Assembly (NCBI GenBank): GCA_016906335.1
Contig: JADEYG010000007.1
Location: 2,372,001-2,436,000 of the forward strand
DNA: 64,000 nucleotides
Origin: Novakomyces olei
Taxonomy: Eukaryota; Ascomycota; Novakomycetes; Novakomycetales; Novakomycetaceae
Direction of reading: 5' to 3'
The notes beneath the pieces were generated by a model, which saw only the letters and a list, made by a program, of their open reading frames with translations, was not told where the DNA came from and did not search any database. Position 1 is the first letter of the stretch. Each line of letters opens with the position of its first letter. Below, in pieces: positions 1 to 11,122 of this stretch. Made by a program: the position numbers and the translations under genes.

Positions 1-200
1 CTTACGTAAACGCTGGCTCTGGGCTGGACGCCGCTGGAGGTTTCCAGATCCAGCGAGAAGGAGCTCTCCTCGTCACAAAGGTAGTCGGTGATTTTTCTAA
101 CGTGGTCGGATTGCCTTTACGGGCTACATTCAAGCTCATGGAGCGTATTTTGAACAGCGATATGCTAGAAGAGTCAGAGAGCGATCCTGATGACTATTGA
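1..200 (+). CDS. Maf/HAM1-like nucleotide pyrophosphatase, 3' end only
   Basis: The window opens inside a coding region whose last 65 codons run from base 3 to a TGA at 198-200. The peptide contains GGFQIQREGALLV followed by GDFSNVVGLPL, which matches the C-terminal signature of the Maf/ASMTL family (Gly-Ile-Gln, then GDYxNVVGLPL). Members hydrolyse dTTP, UTP or modified nucleoside triphosphates to monophosphates and act as house-cleaning enzymes in the cytosol. Only the C-terminal third is visible, so the start, introns and catalytic residues lie outside the window. An acidic tail (EESESDPDDY) follows the family core. The family call is fairly secure; the exact substrate cannot be inferred. 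Confidence 0.75.
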   Translation, partial: YVNAGSGLDAAGGFQIQREGALLVTKVVGDFSNVVGLPLRATFKLMERILNSDMLEESESDPDDY

Positions 201-821
201 TAGACTGAGCTGGGTGTAAATGGACTGCATTATAAAGCCGTATTCTATTTCACATAGATCGTCTACGGTTGTTTCCGTGATTGCTTTTATCTGGATTTTG
301 CACATATAGGCTCTTGTTCCATACTGGTTTTACTGTTTGATTGTTTGGGGGTTTATTAATTCCTGAGAGGCTTGAACGATTTTTACTTTTCTTTGTACTC
401 AGTTTTATTAAAATTTGTGTCTTGTGCGAGACAATCTGTAGATTGAACTTGACTCAATGGTCCTTGCATGGTTAGAAATGAGCATTCGATTTAAATTAAA
501 GGCCCCAGCAAACCAGTATTGCACAACGTGAATTGCTCATAACAATAATCAGCTAAAGTCGGAAAGACAACAAATAATTAAACAGACAATCATAACGGTT
601 ACCATACAACCAAGCGTTTCAGAACGATGGCCTAATTTAGACAGAGAGCTGTGATTAAAAATATATCACTATTAGCAGTCTATGGAGCTGTTCTTCTCAG
701 ATACACACTTTACCAAACCGAATTACCTACTGAACAACATATTCTTGCATGCTGCGTGTAAAAACTATACTTTTCTCTCAATCAAGATCATGTGGCTAAT
801 TACAAATTAGAATGCAAGCTA
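201..821. other. Intergenic, between two convergent 3' ends
   Basis: AT-rich sequence between the stop of the Maf-like gene and the stop of SEC13 on the opposite strand. It should hold both 3' UTRs. I see no credible reading frame, RNA gene or repeat. Confidence 0.6.
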
Positions 822-2108
<1,287 letters not shown>

Positions 2109-2797
2109 TGGCGTTAGCAAATTGCTTTACGCCTCTGCACAATACCATTGTCAATGACCGCGACTCGTCTAAGCCGGCGCGCGTTGTGCGGACTACGTGG
2201 AATTTGTTTGTGAATAACAGATTATTTGGATGGAGCATTAGTATTTCCATACATAACGCGAATATTATGAGGCATTTTAATATGCAATTGTATAATCGCA
2301 AATCGTATAATATGCAAAATGTATGCAAATTGTATAATATGCAAATTGTATAATATGCAAATTGTATAATATGCAACATGTATAATATGCACAATAATAT
2401 GCAAATTGTATAATAGCAAATTATACTGTAAGGCCGAATTTATCTAAACTGTGCAACCAAACTTAGGAATATAATAAAATATTATTTGCTATTAACAAAT
2501 GTAATAAAAGCACGTCAATAAAATAATCTGCAATCAAAAGAGACGCGCATTAGAATCCAGTGCAGAGACTGCCATCACTAAAAGCGATCGCGCGAGCGGT
2601 AAAATGGACTTTGTTGAACATTGATTATTGAACAATCGTTGTGCTTTTAAACCTCGTTTTCCGAATAAGCGATCGATCAATTTCGAAAGAGTTTGAGTCA
2701 CTCACTAAAAATAATTATCGTTTGTGAATTGCGACTCGCGCACAAGACGCATTACAGCATCTTGCTCTGCTCCTCTATGCCTTAAATTGCAAAAAAA
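2109..2797. promoter_or_regulatory. Shared upstream region of SEC13 and TRM10
   Basis: A 689-bp divergent spacer between the SEC13 start (minus) and TRM10 start (plus). It is AT-rich, holds a 16-bp minisatellite, and has a GC-richer patch near 2583-2600. No gene is visible. It must contain both promoters; I cannot assign individual elements. Confidence 0.55.
2275..2420. repeat. 16-bp minisatellite with ATGCAAAT core
   Basis: Direct repeats of a 16-bp unit (ATATGCAAATTGTATA and variants). Two or three copies are perfect and about five are diverged. Each good unit contains the octamer ATGCAAAT. The block lies in the divergent SEC13/TRM10 spacer. Confidence 0.85.
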
Positions 2798-3914
2798 ATG
2801 ATTGAGGACGCTGAATATTGTGGTCCAGATGGAACGGGATTATCAAAGAACGCCAGAAAGCGGTTACTGCGGCAGCAAAAATGGGAGGCTGATCGTGAAC
2901 AGCGTTTAGAGAGACGAAAACAACGACGAGTAGAAAAAAAGCAAAAGCAGCGGGAGGCGAAAAGAGCTGTAATTGCCGATGATGAAAACAGTAATGAACA
3001 ACAGACGCTATCAAGGGAGCAAAAAAGACGTAGAGAGATGCGCAATAAGGAACGAACGCCGAGTTCTCTACGCATTATATACGATTGTGGATTTGATGAC
3101 CTCATGACAGACAAGGAAATTGTATCAATCTCGTCACAGATTACACGTTGCTATTCTGATAATAGAATCTCGTTGCACCCAGCATCCCTCTTGGCTACTT
3201 CGTTCAATAAGCGGCTGGAGAGGCGAATGCGTACCGTATTTCAAAACAACTACCAGAGTTGGTCCCGTTTTTCCGTACATGAATCCGATATTTCTCAGCT
3301 TATACGGGAGGACAATGATGCTGACGAGGCTACGTCAAAGCTAAATGTAAATGAAATAGGGAATGGAAATGAAAATAATGACGAAAACAAGAAAAATGAA
3401 ACGAGGACTAGGTCCAATGACGAATGGACTTTTACCAGAGACGAATTGATTTACCTCACGGCCGATACGAACAATGTGCTCTCAGAGATTGATGAGTCAA
3501 AGACGTACATTATTGGTGGCATTGTGGACAGGAATAGATACAAGGTATTATTAACGCGTAAAGCAACACAAAAAACCAGGGAAATAAAAAGTGGGAGACA
3601 ATGAGAAAATCAGCAGTATATTTTTGTGCGTACTGACAAATCAGGATCTTTGTCGGGACAAGGCGGTAACGCTGGGGATTAAAACGGCCGCTCTGCCCAT
3701 TGGAAAGTATATTGCAATGTCTCAACGTAAAGTCCTTACCGTAAACCACGTCACCGAAATCATTCTGCGATGGCTTGAAACACGAGATTGGAAAATTGCG
3801 TTTGAACAGGTAATTCCTACACGCAAATTGAACAAGGTATCGAATAGGCCAGATGGTGAAAAGGCGGACGAAGAAGAAGATGACACTGGAAGCAGCCAGT
3901 CTGGCAGTGACTAG
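2798..3914 (+). CDS. TRM10: TRM10, tRNA m1G9 methyltransferase
   Basis: Two exons, 2798-3544 and 3645-3914, separated by a 100-bp intron, encode 338 residues. Trm10 is a SPOUT-class enzyme that transfers a methyl group from S-adenosylmethionine to N1 of guanosine 9 in tRNA. The N-terminus (to about residue 90) is a strongly basic Lys/Arg helix typical of the family. The catalytic domain then shows IIYDCGFDDLM, YIIGGIVDRNRYK joined across the splice to DLCRDKAVTLGI, LPIGKYI and RKVLTVNHVTEIILRW, which together form the family signature. The C-terminus is acidic and Ser-rich, as in yeast. An Asn/Glu-rich insertion at about 185-205 is unusual. Reading on past 3544 without splicing meets a stop within about 20 codons, which supports the intron. 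Confidence 0.92.
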
Positions 3915-4061
3915 GCACTGAAGGCGGTGCAGATACTTGTAGTCAAAAGAATCATTTAAAATTGTATAAATTTCATTGCATTATATACACAGATTCCAAC
4001 AGCAGAATCAAACGCTGCAAAGTTCTCTTCAATAAAAACAAAAAATAGAAAAGGAACACAT

Positions 4062-5835
4062 TCAAAAGTCAAGAGATGCTCCTTCTTCCGGCTCGCGCTC
4101 ACGTTTTATCCGTGTTTCGCTGCTTATGAGCGAATTTGCTACCTTTTTGAAGTACTCGACGTAAGGCTTTAATGAAGTTTTCTCATAGTCTGTTTCCTGT
4201 CAGTCCCATAACTATAAAGGCAGCAAATCATTTTCGTTATGTTTTCTTCTTTTGCCATACCTGAAATTTCTTGCTCATTTTCCAACCCGGAAGCTAAATG
4301 CTCCTGATCATATCGATCTATTTCATCCAATAATTGTGTAAGCGTGGGCACATTGAAAGGACTAAACGAATCAACATGAGCAGGATCAATTGGCACACAG
4401 ACACGCCCAGTGCCCGGATGAATACAAAATGGCGATTTGAGCAAATGGTTAAGATGCTTTGATACTTCTGCATCGAGACGGGGATACAAGTATTCAAAAA
4501 CTAAATCTTGTTTTGCTATTAAAAGCTGTTTGGTATCGAGAGACTAATGTGATTAGTATTATAAAAGATCATACATAGTGTTTGACGAACCTTGCTGACA
4601 CCAGACTCAGCTACCTGGTCGATATCGGTCCATTTTGCAAGGCTGGGTCGGTTGGCACTAGTTTTCCATTTCTTGCGTAACACCTCGCGTAGATCTGGCG
4701 TTTAGCACGATAGAAAGAAAGGGGCTTTTCAGTTCATCATTTATTTCTCTAATAATAGAACAAACCTTTGTCTGGGATAGCATTGAGAAGCTTATCGACC
4801 TGGTCCGGTGTTCTCCAGGGATCCTGCTCTTCTAGTATAATAGAGCTGAAATGCCGTCCCAAAATATCAAGAGCACGGCTTTATATTAGACAGACTTCTC
4901 CTTAATTCAATGATTTCTTCTGTATTTTTGAATATACATGTATATTGGCAAATGCCTTTTTTCTTATTTGCTTTCCAAAAGATTATTTTTCAATGTTCCT
5001 TACGAGAGTGACGGATGTAATGGTCGCCGAAGCTCTATAGCTTTCGAGTTCTGTGACCCTGCTCGCACCACTTCCAAGTAAACGGCAATTGCCCGGCGCT
5101 TAGAATCATCAAGAAGCCGGGCACGTCTATCTGAGACCCAGCAATGGACACCGCGACGACCTGAATAGACCCATAATATAGAAGAAAACCCAAAATCTTC
5201 ACGCAAAGCGGCGTCCAGAGTCTTAATAGCAACTCGCATAAACCCCCAGCATTTTTCACAAATATTAGCCTTGCTACAACAAGTGCGAATATTATCGTAA
5301 TCTGTCATATCAATATCAAAGACGAGCTCCTTCTCGACAGGATGAAAGGCAGCCTTTCGTAGAATCTTGCGATCGCGTGGACACGCAGAGTAAACGGGAC
5401 CGATCTCGAAACGCGAAGGGTTAAGTCGCATAACTTCTTTTTTCATTGCATCGTAACTGGGAAAAGAGAGGTAACGCAAATACGCGTCGTTTGCTAAAGT
5501 AAACGCGAATTCACGGTTTGTAAACGCTTTGGTCGGTGCATTCGCATGATTCAGCCATTGAAACAGTGGCCTAAAAGACTAATTAGTCTTGCACTCAAGC
5601 ATTAATCTCATTACCGAAACGGAAACAGGCGGGAATAAAAAGCCAGCATCTTTTCCGGGTCCGTTCCTGGATCTGTGTCTGTCTTTACTCTGTTGAAACG
5701 TCAGCTAGTTCTCTAAAAGCTTTAAAACTTTTAGTACCCAGTGTGCTCGTAGAATGCCGCTGCACGTGCGGCTTGAGCGATACTTTCGTCATTGAATTCT
5801 GGCGACGAGGGCGTTGCCAAAGTCATGTCGGGCAT
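4062..5835 (-). CDS. PRI1: DNA primase small catalytic subunit
   Basis: Seven exons (5835-5738, 5689-5615, 5570-5004, 4878-4766, 4694-4591, 4543-4261, 4189-4062) encode 455 residues, against 409 in yeast. This is the RNA-polymerising subunit of polymerase alpha-primase in the nucleus. Visible landmarks: FYSRLFPFRPLFQWLN near the N-terminus, NREFAFTL, the catalytic pair in FDIDMTDYD (Asp 143 and 145), a zinc set CCxxxxxCxxC (about 155-165), YSGRRGVHCWVSD, PLHPSLSRALD across a splice, KSPFCIHPGTGRVCVPID, and an end of EEGASLDF that matches the yeast C-terminus. Introns are 44-125 bp and phases are consistent throughout. It is divergent from SLD2 across 320 bp that contain an ACGCGT box. Confidence 0.93.
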
Positions 5836-6155
5836 TTTGTCTCTAACGCGTGTGCGATTTTCGCGTTTCGCGTAATTAATTAATTAATTAATTAAGCATT
5901 GAATATAATATAATATAATATAATATAATATAATATAATATAATATAATATAATATAATATAATATAATATAATATAATATAATATAATATAATATAATA
6001 TAATATAATATAATATAATATAATATAATATAATATAATATAATATAATATAATATAATATAATATAATATAATATAATATAATATAATATAATATAATA
6101 TAATTGAATAATTGCATAAATAATATTGCGCTTGCGGCGTCAAGGCACCATTTCT
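5836..6155. promoter_or_regulatory. Shared PRI1/SLD2 promoter with MluI-type box
   Basis: The 320-bp divergent spacer carries ACGCGT at 5846-5851. Next to it are two TTTCGCG copies (5859-5865 and 5866-5872), which read CGCGAAA on the PRI1 strand. ACGCGT is the MCB element bound by MBF-type regulators of G1/S genes in yeasts, and CGCGAAA resembles the SCB/E2F core. After these come TTAA repeats (about 5873-5895) and a 203-bp TATAA tract. That both genes are G1/S-regulated through this box is inference. Confidence 0.6.
5902..6104. repeat. (TATAA)n microsatellite, about 40 copies
   Basis: A near-perfect 5-bp repeat of about 203 bp lies between the ACGCGT box and the SLD2 start. It contains TATA-like sequence in every unit, so it may affect SLD2 transcription. 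Tyr/Ile frames on the opposite strand are artefacts. Confidence 0.95.
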
Positions 6156-7229
6156 ATGGAGCAATTACGGACGCAATTAAAGAAGTGGGAGCATGAATTC
6201 GCCTTTAAAAATGGACGCAGAGCCGGTGCCGAAGATGTACGGAAGGACGCGGAAATTGGTATGTGTCCCGTAAGCTTAGAAGCAGATTGACTGACTCGAG
6301 ATGCGAAATAAATAGCACTGTGTTATAAGCAGTACCACGCGTTAAAACGCGAGATCAAACAGGCCCAGCAACATGTAGCGCCAAATTCTGGATCCGAGCA
6401 ACTGCCGCCGGCAGTAACAACGCCGCGTAAACGCGTCTACGCTCAGAAAGGCGCGCGTGATTCGAGTACCGAGTCAGCTTTGGCAGAGGCAAAGGCAGAT
6501 AAGGAGACGGAGGATGAGACAGAGTCGATAGGGCCAACGCCTCGGAGCGGACGGCGTATGGCCGTTAGTATCTTTGATCTTGCTGAACCACAAACGCCGA
6601 CTGCGGCACCAAACTCGTCTCGACGATTAGAAGGGCTTAAGAGGGAGGCATCGCCCTTGTTAACTCCTTCAAAGGGCCGGTCGCTTTCACCGCCAGACGA
6701 TAATTTAAACATTAATATTAAAACTAGTACAGATCTTATTGACGACACATTGGCACTGTCTCCGCCTCTTACTTCCAGCGATGGCTGTGCGGATAGTACT
6801 TTGGGCGTTGAAGCTACGCCAGAAATCTACAAGCAGAAAGCAGCCGCCATATTGTTTCCGAATCTGACTCGACCTGCTCGTGGGTTGAGCCAATTGATCC
6901 GTGAGTTACGTGAAGCAGAAAAGGAAATAGACACAACGGGCGAGGAAGAACAAGGGGTGCAAGAGGCGGGGGCTGAGCCTTCTGAGGCTAACCCTGAAGG
7001 TGAAAAGGGAGCCGTCAGTCTGTCGACGAGCATGAAAAGGCCGCCAAAACGACAGCATCGTAGAGTCGTGCTTCGGCCTGTGAGTTTGTCTGCTCAAAAT
7101 AAGGCGAACGAGCACGAGACCGATCAAAAACCAACCTCTAATCGGACAAAGCCACAAACTCATTCTAATTTTGTACGGCTAAAATTGCGAAGAGGTGGTA
7201 ATCGACCACCATGGGTTCGTCGTAGATGA
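6156..7229 (+). CDS. SLD2: SLD2/DRC1, DNA replication initiation factor
   Basis: Two exons, 6156-6258 and 6316-7229, with a 57-bp intron, encode 338 residues. Sld2/Drc1 is the CDK-phosphorylated partner of Dpb11 that helps assemble the Cdc45-MCM-GINS helicase; its N-terminus is related to that of metazoan RecQL4. The protein begins MEQLRTQLKKWEHEFAFKNG, followed across the splice by EIALCYKQYHALKREI, which is the conserved N-terminal helix. A GPTPRSGRRMAVSIFDL block (about 125) matches the family GPTPQ/GR/FDL motif. Many Ser/Thr-Pro sites follow (LTPSK, LSPPD, LSPPL, ATPE), fitting CDK control. The end NFVRLKLRRGGNRPPWVRRR is the basic family C-terminus. Pairing with PRI1 supports a replication role. 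Confidence 0.88.
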
Positions 7230-7974
7230 CACGCTGCACAAAAAGTAACTGATCGCTTTTTCACGGCAATCAAATTTTAATGAATTTTGTTCTTTTTGTG
7301 GTCTTTATGCTTGGATTGGATAGCTTGAAAATATTAATATATCAATTCTGGAGTATAACTGCTGAACAGTTGCCTGACCAGGCAAGAAGAAAGGGAGGCA
7401 AACAGTAAGCCGCAAGCACTGATGTAAAGCCACTGGAAGTACTAATAATTTGACAGCCATATTGTGGGCAAAAACATATACAAAGGATAATAAGAGTGTT
7501 ACAACATTCAAACTTTATAGAAGGCTAAATCACAATCATTATCTCGTTTTCTCGTTTCTATACAAGGTGTATACCATCGGCTTGAGAGCATTGCCATGCT
7601 CTAACCCAACGATTCGCAAAAACCCTATGATCAAAACAGTGGTACAATTCATTCGACATGAAACAGTCAGCCAACACTGTACTCTTTTTATCATTTCACC
7701 ATTCATGGACACATACGACGGAGAGGAAAAAAAAGATTGAAACAAAAAGAGAGGGTGAAACAATACAGACACGGTTAAATATCAAAAACAAGATTTTTAA
7801 AAAAAGCGCAAAAATCATTGAAACCAAATTCAAAGTCACAGCCGGTGAACGATATCGGCCATTATTTGCGGTCTTCTTATTATTTTTCTTTTGCGTAAAA
7901 CTCCACATAATCCATAATACTTGTTGCAAAATTCTCATTCTACCCATGGCGCAAGCGCAAACTCATTGCAAACC
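7230..7974. other. Intergenic, between convergent SLD2 and YPD1 3' ends
   Basis: AT-rich sequence with several short open frames on both strands, none with recognisable protein character. I see no RNA gene or repeat. It presumably holds the two 3' UTRs. Confidence 0.55.
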
Positions 7975-8550
7975 TCAAGATTCATTGTAAAATTTTTTCA
8001 AGTAGGCCTCCGCCTCTGCGTAGCGTTTTTTCCCAAGACGAAGTGCTATTCTGATCTTGTCAAGAGCTTCCTGCTCAGAGGAGAATTTGTTCTCCCCTGT
8101 TTTATCCGTCATAGCCCCGTAATGCTGAATATACTCACACTGCTCCTTGACTTGTGTGAGTCCTAGCGCAGCAGAAGAGCCCTTCAAGAAATGCCCTAAT
8201 GACGAAAGTGCGGGCAAATCTGCCTGTGCAAGCGCACTTTCAATCTGAGAAAAAGTCTGCTCTGCCTGTTCGAAATAATTCCATACGATGCTTTGACTAA
8301 ACTCCCGATCATCGTCGTCATCCATCTCGAGCAATTGATCAAATGTCGAGTGGTCCACCATTTCGCCACTTTGAGGTGAATCATCGTCACTATCAGCGTC
8401 TTCTTTGCTCGCCTTTTCTGTTTCCTCGAGAGCCGCAGGCTTTTCCGTCTTTGGGCTTGTGTCTTTGCTTTTTATCCCGGTTTCCATTGTTGAAGGCGCA
8501 GTCAGATCTTTAACGCTGGAATTGCCGTCAGCCGTACTCGGGGTTGCCAT
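7975..8550 (-). CDS. YPD1: Histidine phosphotransfer protein (Ypd1/Mpr1 type)
   Basis: A single exon of 191 residues from the ATG at 8548-8550 to a stop at 7975. Ypd1 relays phosphate from a hybrid sensor kinase to response regulators Ssk1 and Skn7 in osmotic and oxidative stress signalling. The C-terminal half is an HPt four-helix domain: MVDHSTFDQLLEMDDDDDRE, then LGHFLKGSSAALGL, in which His120 is the phospho-acceptor, then CEYIQHYGAM, and a last helix ending LKKFYNES. The first 60 residues are a low-complexity Ser/Thr/Glu/Lys tail, longer than in yeast. An open frame continues about 20 codons upstream without an ATG, so 8550 is preferred as start. Confidence 0.92.
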   Translation of the reverse strand: MATPSTADGNSSVKDLTAPSTMETGIKSKDTSPKTEKPAALEETEKASKEDADSDDDSPQSGEMVDHSTFDQLLEMDDDDDREFSQSIVWNYFEQAEQTFSQIESALAQADLPALSSLGHFLKGSSAALGLTQVKEQCEYIQHYGAMTDKTGENKFSSEQEALDKIRIALRLGKKRYAEAEAYLKKFYNES

Positions 8551-9039
8551 ATAACCGGTAGTCTCTGATGATAGGAATAGATTGAATAGCACAGAGGCCG
8601 CGAATTTCAAGCAACGAGCCTTCGTTAGTATTTCCCACCGCTTGTAACAATTGGGCTTAGTGCATTGGGGGTTTGATTATTTTGTGTCATCTGCTCTGAC
8701 TGATTTATCAATAATCTGGTCCGAACTTTAAGATAAACCAGCCTTGGATTATATGTACTCTTACTTTTAGTATAACAGTTTAATTCGGGGTCTCGACATG
8801 TTTCACATATAAATTACGCACTTCAGTATTATAATACTCGCCGAAACCATATTAATAACGGATTCAGACCCACTGCTGCATGACAAACACGCATAAAGAG
8901 GATATATAAAGACATGTGAACCAAATATGAATCATTTAATCGCTGATCTACAAAAAGATGCACTAAATTGCTCTGATTTTAACTCGTAATATTATCAACT
9001 TTTAAAGTGGCCTTTTTCAGATCCTAAAACAAAGGGGTT
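8551..9039. other. YPD1 promoter and AAT 3' region
   Basis: An AT-rich spacer between two minus-strand genes. It contains the YPD1 upstream region and the aminotransferase 3' UTR. No gene, repeat or clear motif is visible. Confidence 0.55.
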
Positions 9040-10405
9040 TCAGCCGACAACCTTGTAAATGCTTTCGGCGAGGTAGCGGACATTATGGCTTGTCACGCCG
9101 GCCACTGAGATACGGCCGTCACGTGTAAGGAAGACGTTATGCTCCGTACGCAGCTTGTCCACGTCTTCTGGCTTCAGACCGGTATAACAAAACATGCCGA
9201 TTTGGTTAGTCACATGGGACCAATCGTGTTTGCTGTGGAAATCGTCTTCCAAGTGCTCTCGCAGCAGAGTCCCTAAGATAGGTTGGTAAATAAACTATAA
9301 TTGCAAAATTAAATATAATATAAATATCTAAAACAGCTGTAGCATTAAGCTTGCTGGGACTTACGCATTTCCTTGATACGGTCGGCCATGCCCTTGACTT
9401 CACCGAGCCACTGCTTTTGCAGACGCTTGGTGCCCAGAATTTCGGCGACAATACGAGCTCCGTGTACAGGAGGATTGCTGATCATTGCACGAACCAAGAT
9501 CTTCAATTGACTCTCCACGCGACGCTTTTCGTCCTCGTTCTCACATACAATGGAGATTGAACCGACACGCTCGCCATACAAGCCCTAGAAAAAAATTAGA
9601 ATAAAAACTGTTACCAAAACTGCCACCGTACCATATTCTTTGCAAACGACTGGCTCAGGCAAAGCCGATGGCCCTGTTCGATAAAGTAACGTGGGGCATA
9701 GGCATCTGCGTCTACATCGCCACTGGCAAAGCCTTGGTAGGCGGAATCAAAAAACACAAAATGCTCCTTTTCGCGAACAGCCTCGGAAATCTGCTTCCAC
9801 TGCTCACGAGTAGGGTCGACGCCAGTTGGATTGTGAGCACAAGCATGGAGCAGTATAATCGAGCCCTTTGGAGCACTGCGAATATCTTCAAGCATGCCGC
9901 TGATATCAAGGCTGATTGTCTTTGGGTCATAATACCGGTACTGCCGTACTTCGAGTCCAGAGTCAGTGAAAATGGGTCGATGGTTGCCCCAGCTCGGAGT
10001 TGGCAAATAAATAATTTTATTCGGGAAAAATCGAGCCAAGAAGGCACCGCCAAAGCGAAGAGCTCCAGTTCCAGAAATTGACTGTGCTACAACAAGCCGA
10101 TCCTCTCGTAGAACTGGCGATTTGGGTCCGTAAACGAGCTCAGCAGCGAGTCTGGTAAACTGAGGAACGCCTGTTATCGGAGCATACTCCTTGTCGAGAT
10201 GCCTCTTGAGTATCGCCTTTTCAGCCTTCAATACAGAGGGCAGAACGTACGGACGGCCTTCATCGTCGCGGTAGGCACCGACACCGAGATTGATCTTGCG
10301 CGGGTCGGTGCTGGCCTTGAAGGCTTCAGTAACACCCAAAATTGCGTCTGGCGGACCAAGAGGCACATTGCGGAAGGGCGAAAGACGCGGGATCAATCGA
10401 GACAT
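9040..10405 (-). CDS. Aspartate aminotransferase, mitochondrial type
   Basis: Three exons (10405-9632, 9584-9365, 9272-9040; introns 47 and 92 bp) encode 408 residues. The PLP enzyme interconverts aspartate plus 2-oxoglutarate with oxaloacetate plus glutamate, for the malate-aspartate shuttle and amino acid synthesis. Family blocks include [57 protein letters not shown] and [15 protein letters not shown] across the first splice, where Lys256 is the PLP-binding lysine, and later [11 protein letters not shown]. The mitochondrial isozyme is suggested by [14 protein letters not shown] and by an Arg-rich start ([17 protein letters not shown]) that could be a short presequence. The ATG at 10403-10405 is the first in frame. 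It is divergent from the V-ATPase B gene. Confidence 0.93.
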
Positions 10406-11122
10406 GCTGGCAAGACACAAGTAGTGCAATTGCCTTCAAACAGCCACTAAAGTTTACGTACGCCTTTGTTCTAAAGGCGCAATGGCTCAAAGGATGTGGG
10501 CCAGAGTGGACTGATGCAACGATAAAGAGGGGAGAACGGCCGTATATGTACGCTTGTTGATATAGTGTAAATTATATAGGCAATTGAACTAGTATATATG
10601 GAAAATTGGTTTACGATATACTCGTACACAATTATATATGGAGCAAAATCTGCCTTGTGTTTAGTAGCACTATTATAAGCATTATTATTATAGAATAATT
10701 AATAGCATTATTATATATAAAGCTGCTATTATAATAGCAATATTAGAATTGCGAATCCTTCTCCATATTAATGAATGCGTTCGTCACTGCTGACATACAC
10801 GATCAATGTATAATAGTTGCAAAAGACACTGATATTTTCAAGAGCTAATACGCTTTAATATAATCTTTATTTGAGAACGTCTTGCCACTGCGTCCACAAA
10901 TCGTTATCCTTGCTCCCTTGGATTATTGACTGCTTGACCGTATCACTTGCTAAATCAATACCCGATCATCTTTTACTTTATAATATATGATGTACCATAA
11001 TGTATCATACATTTAATCAGGGTTTTCTACCAGCCTTTAACGGCAAAAGCTGAAGGCTGTATCCTGAGCTCACCGTTGGGAACACTTTTCAACTTTTGGT
11101 CGAAGGGTAAAATCTCGCGGCA
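10406..11122. promoter_or_regulatory. Divergent spacer between AAT and VMA2
   Basis: A 717-bp AT-rich region with repeated ATTATTATA-like runs around 10670-10750 and TATA-like sequence at about 10711. It must contain both promoters. No gene or clear factor site is visible. Confidence 0.5.

Noticed and set aside
5884-6164. Minus-strand Tyr/Ile repeat frames upstream of PRI1
   Set aside because: Translation of the TATAA microsatellite.
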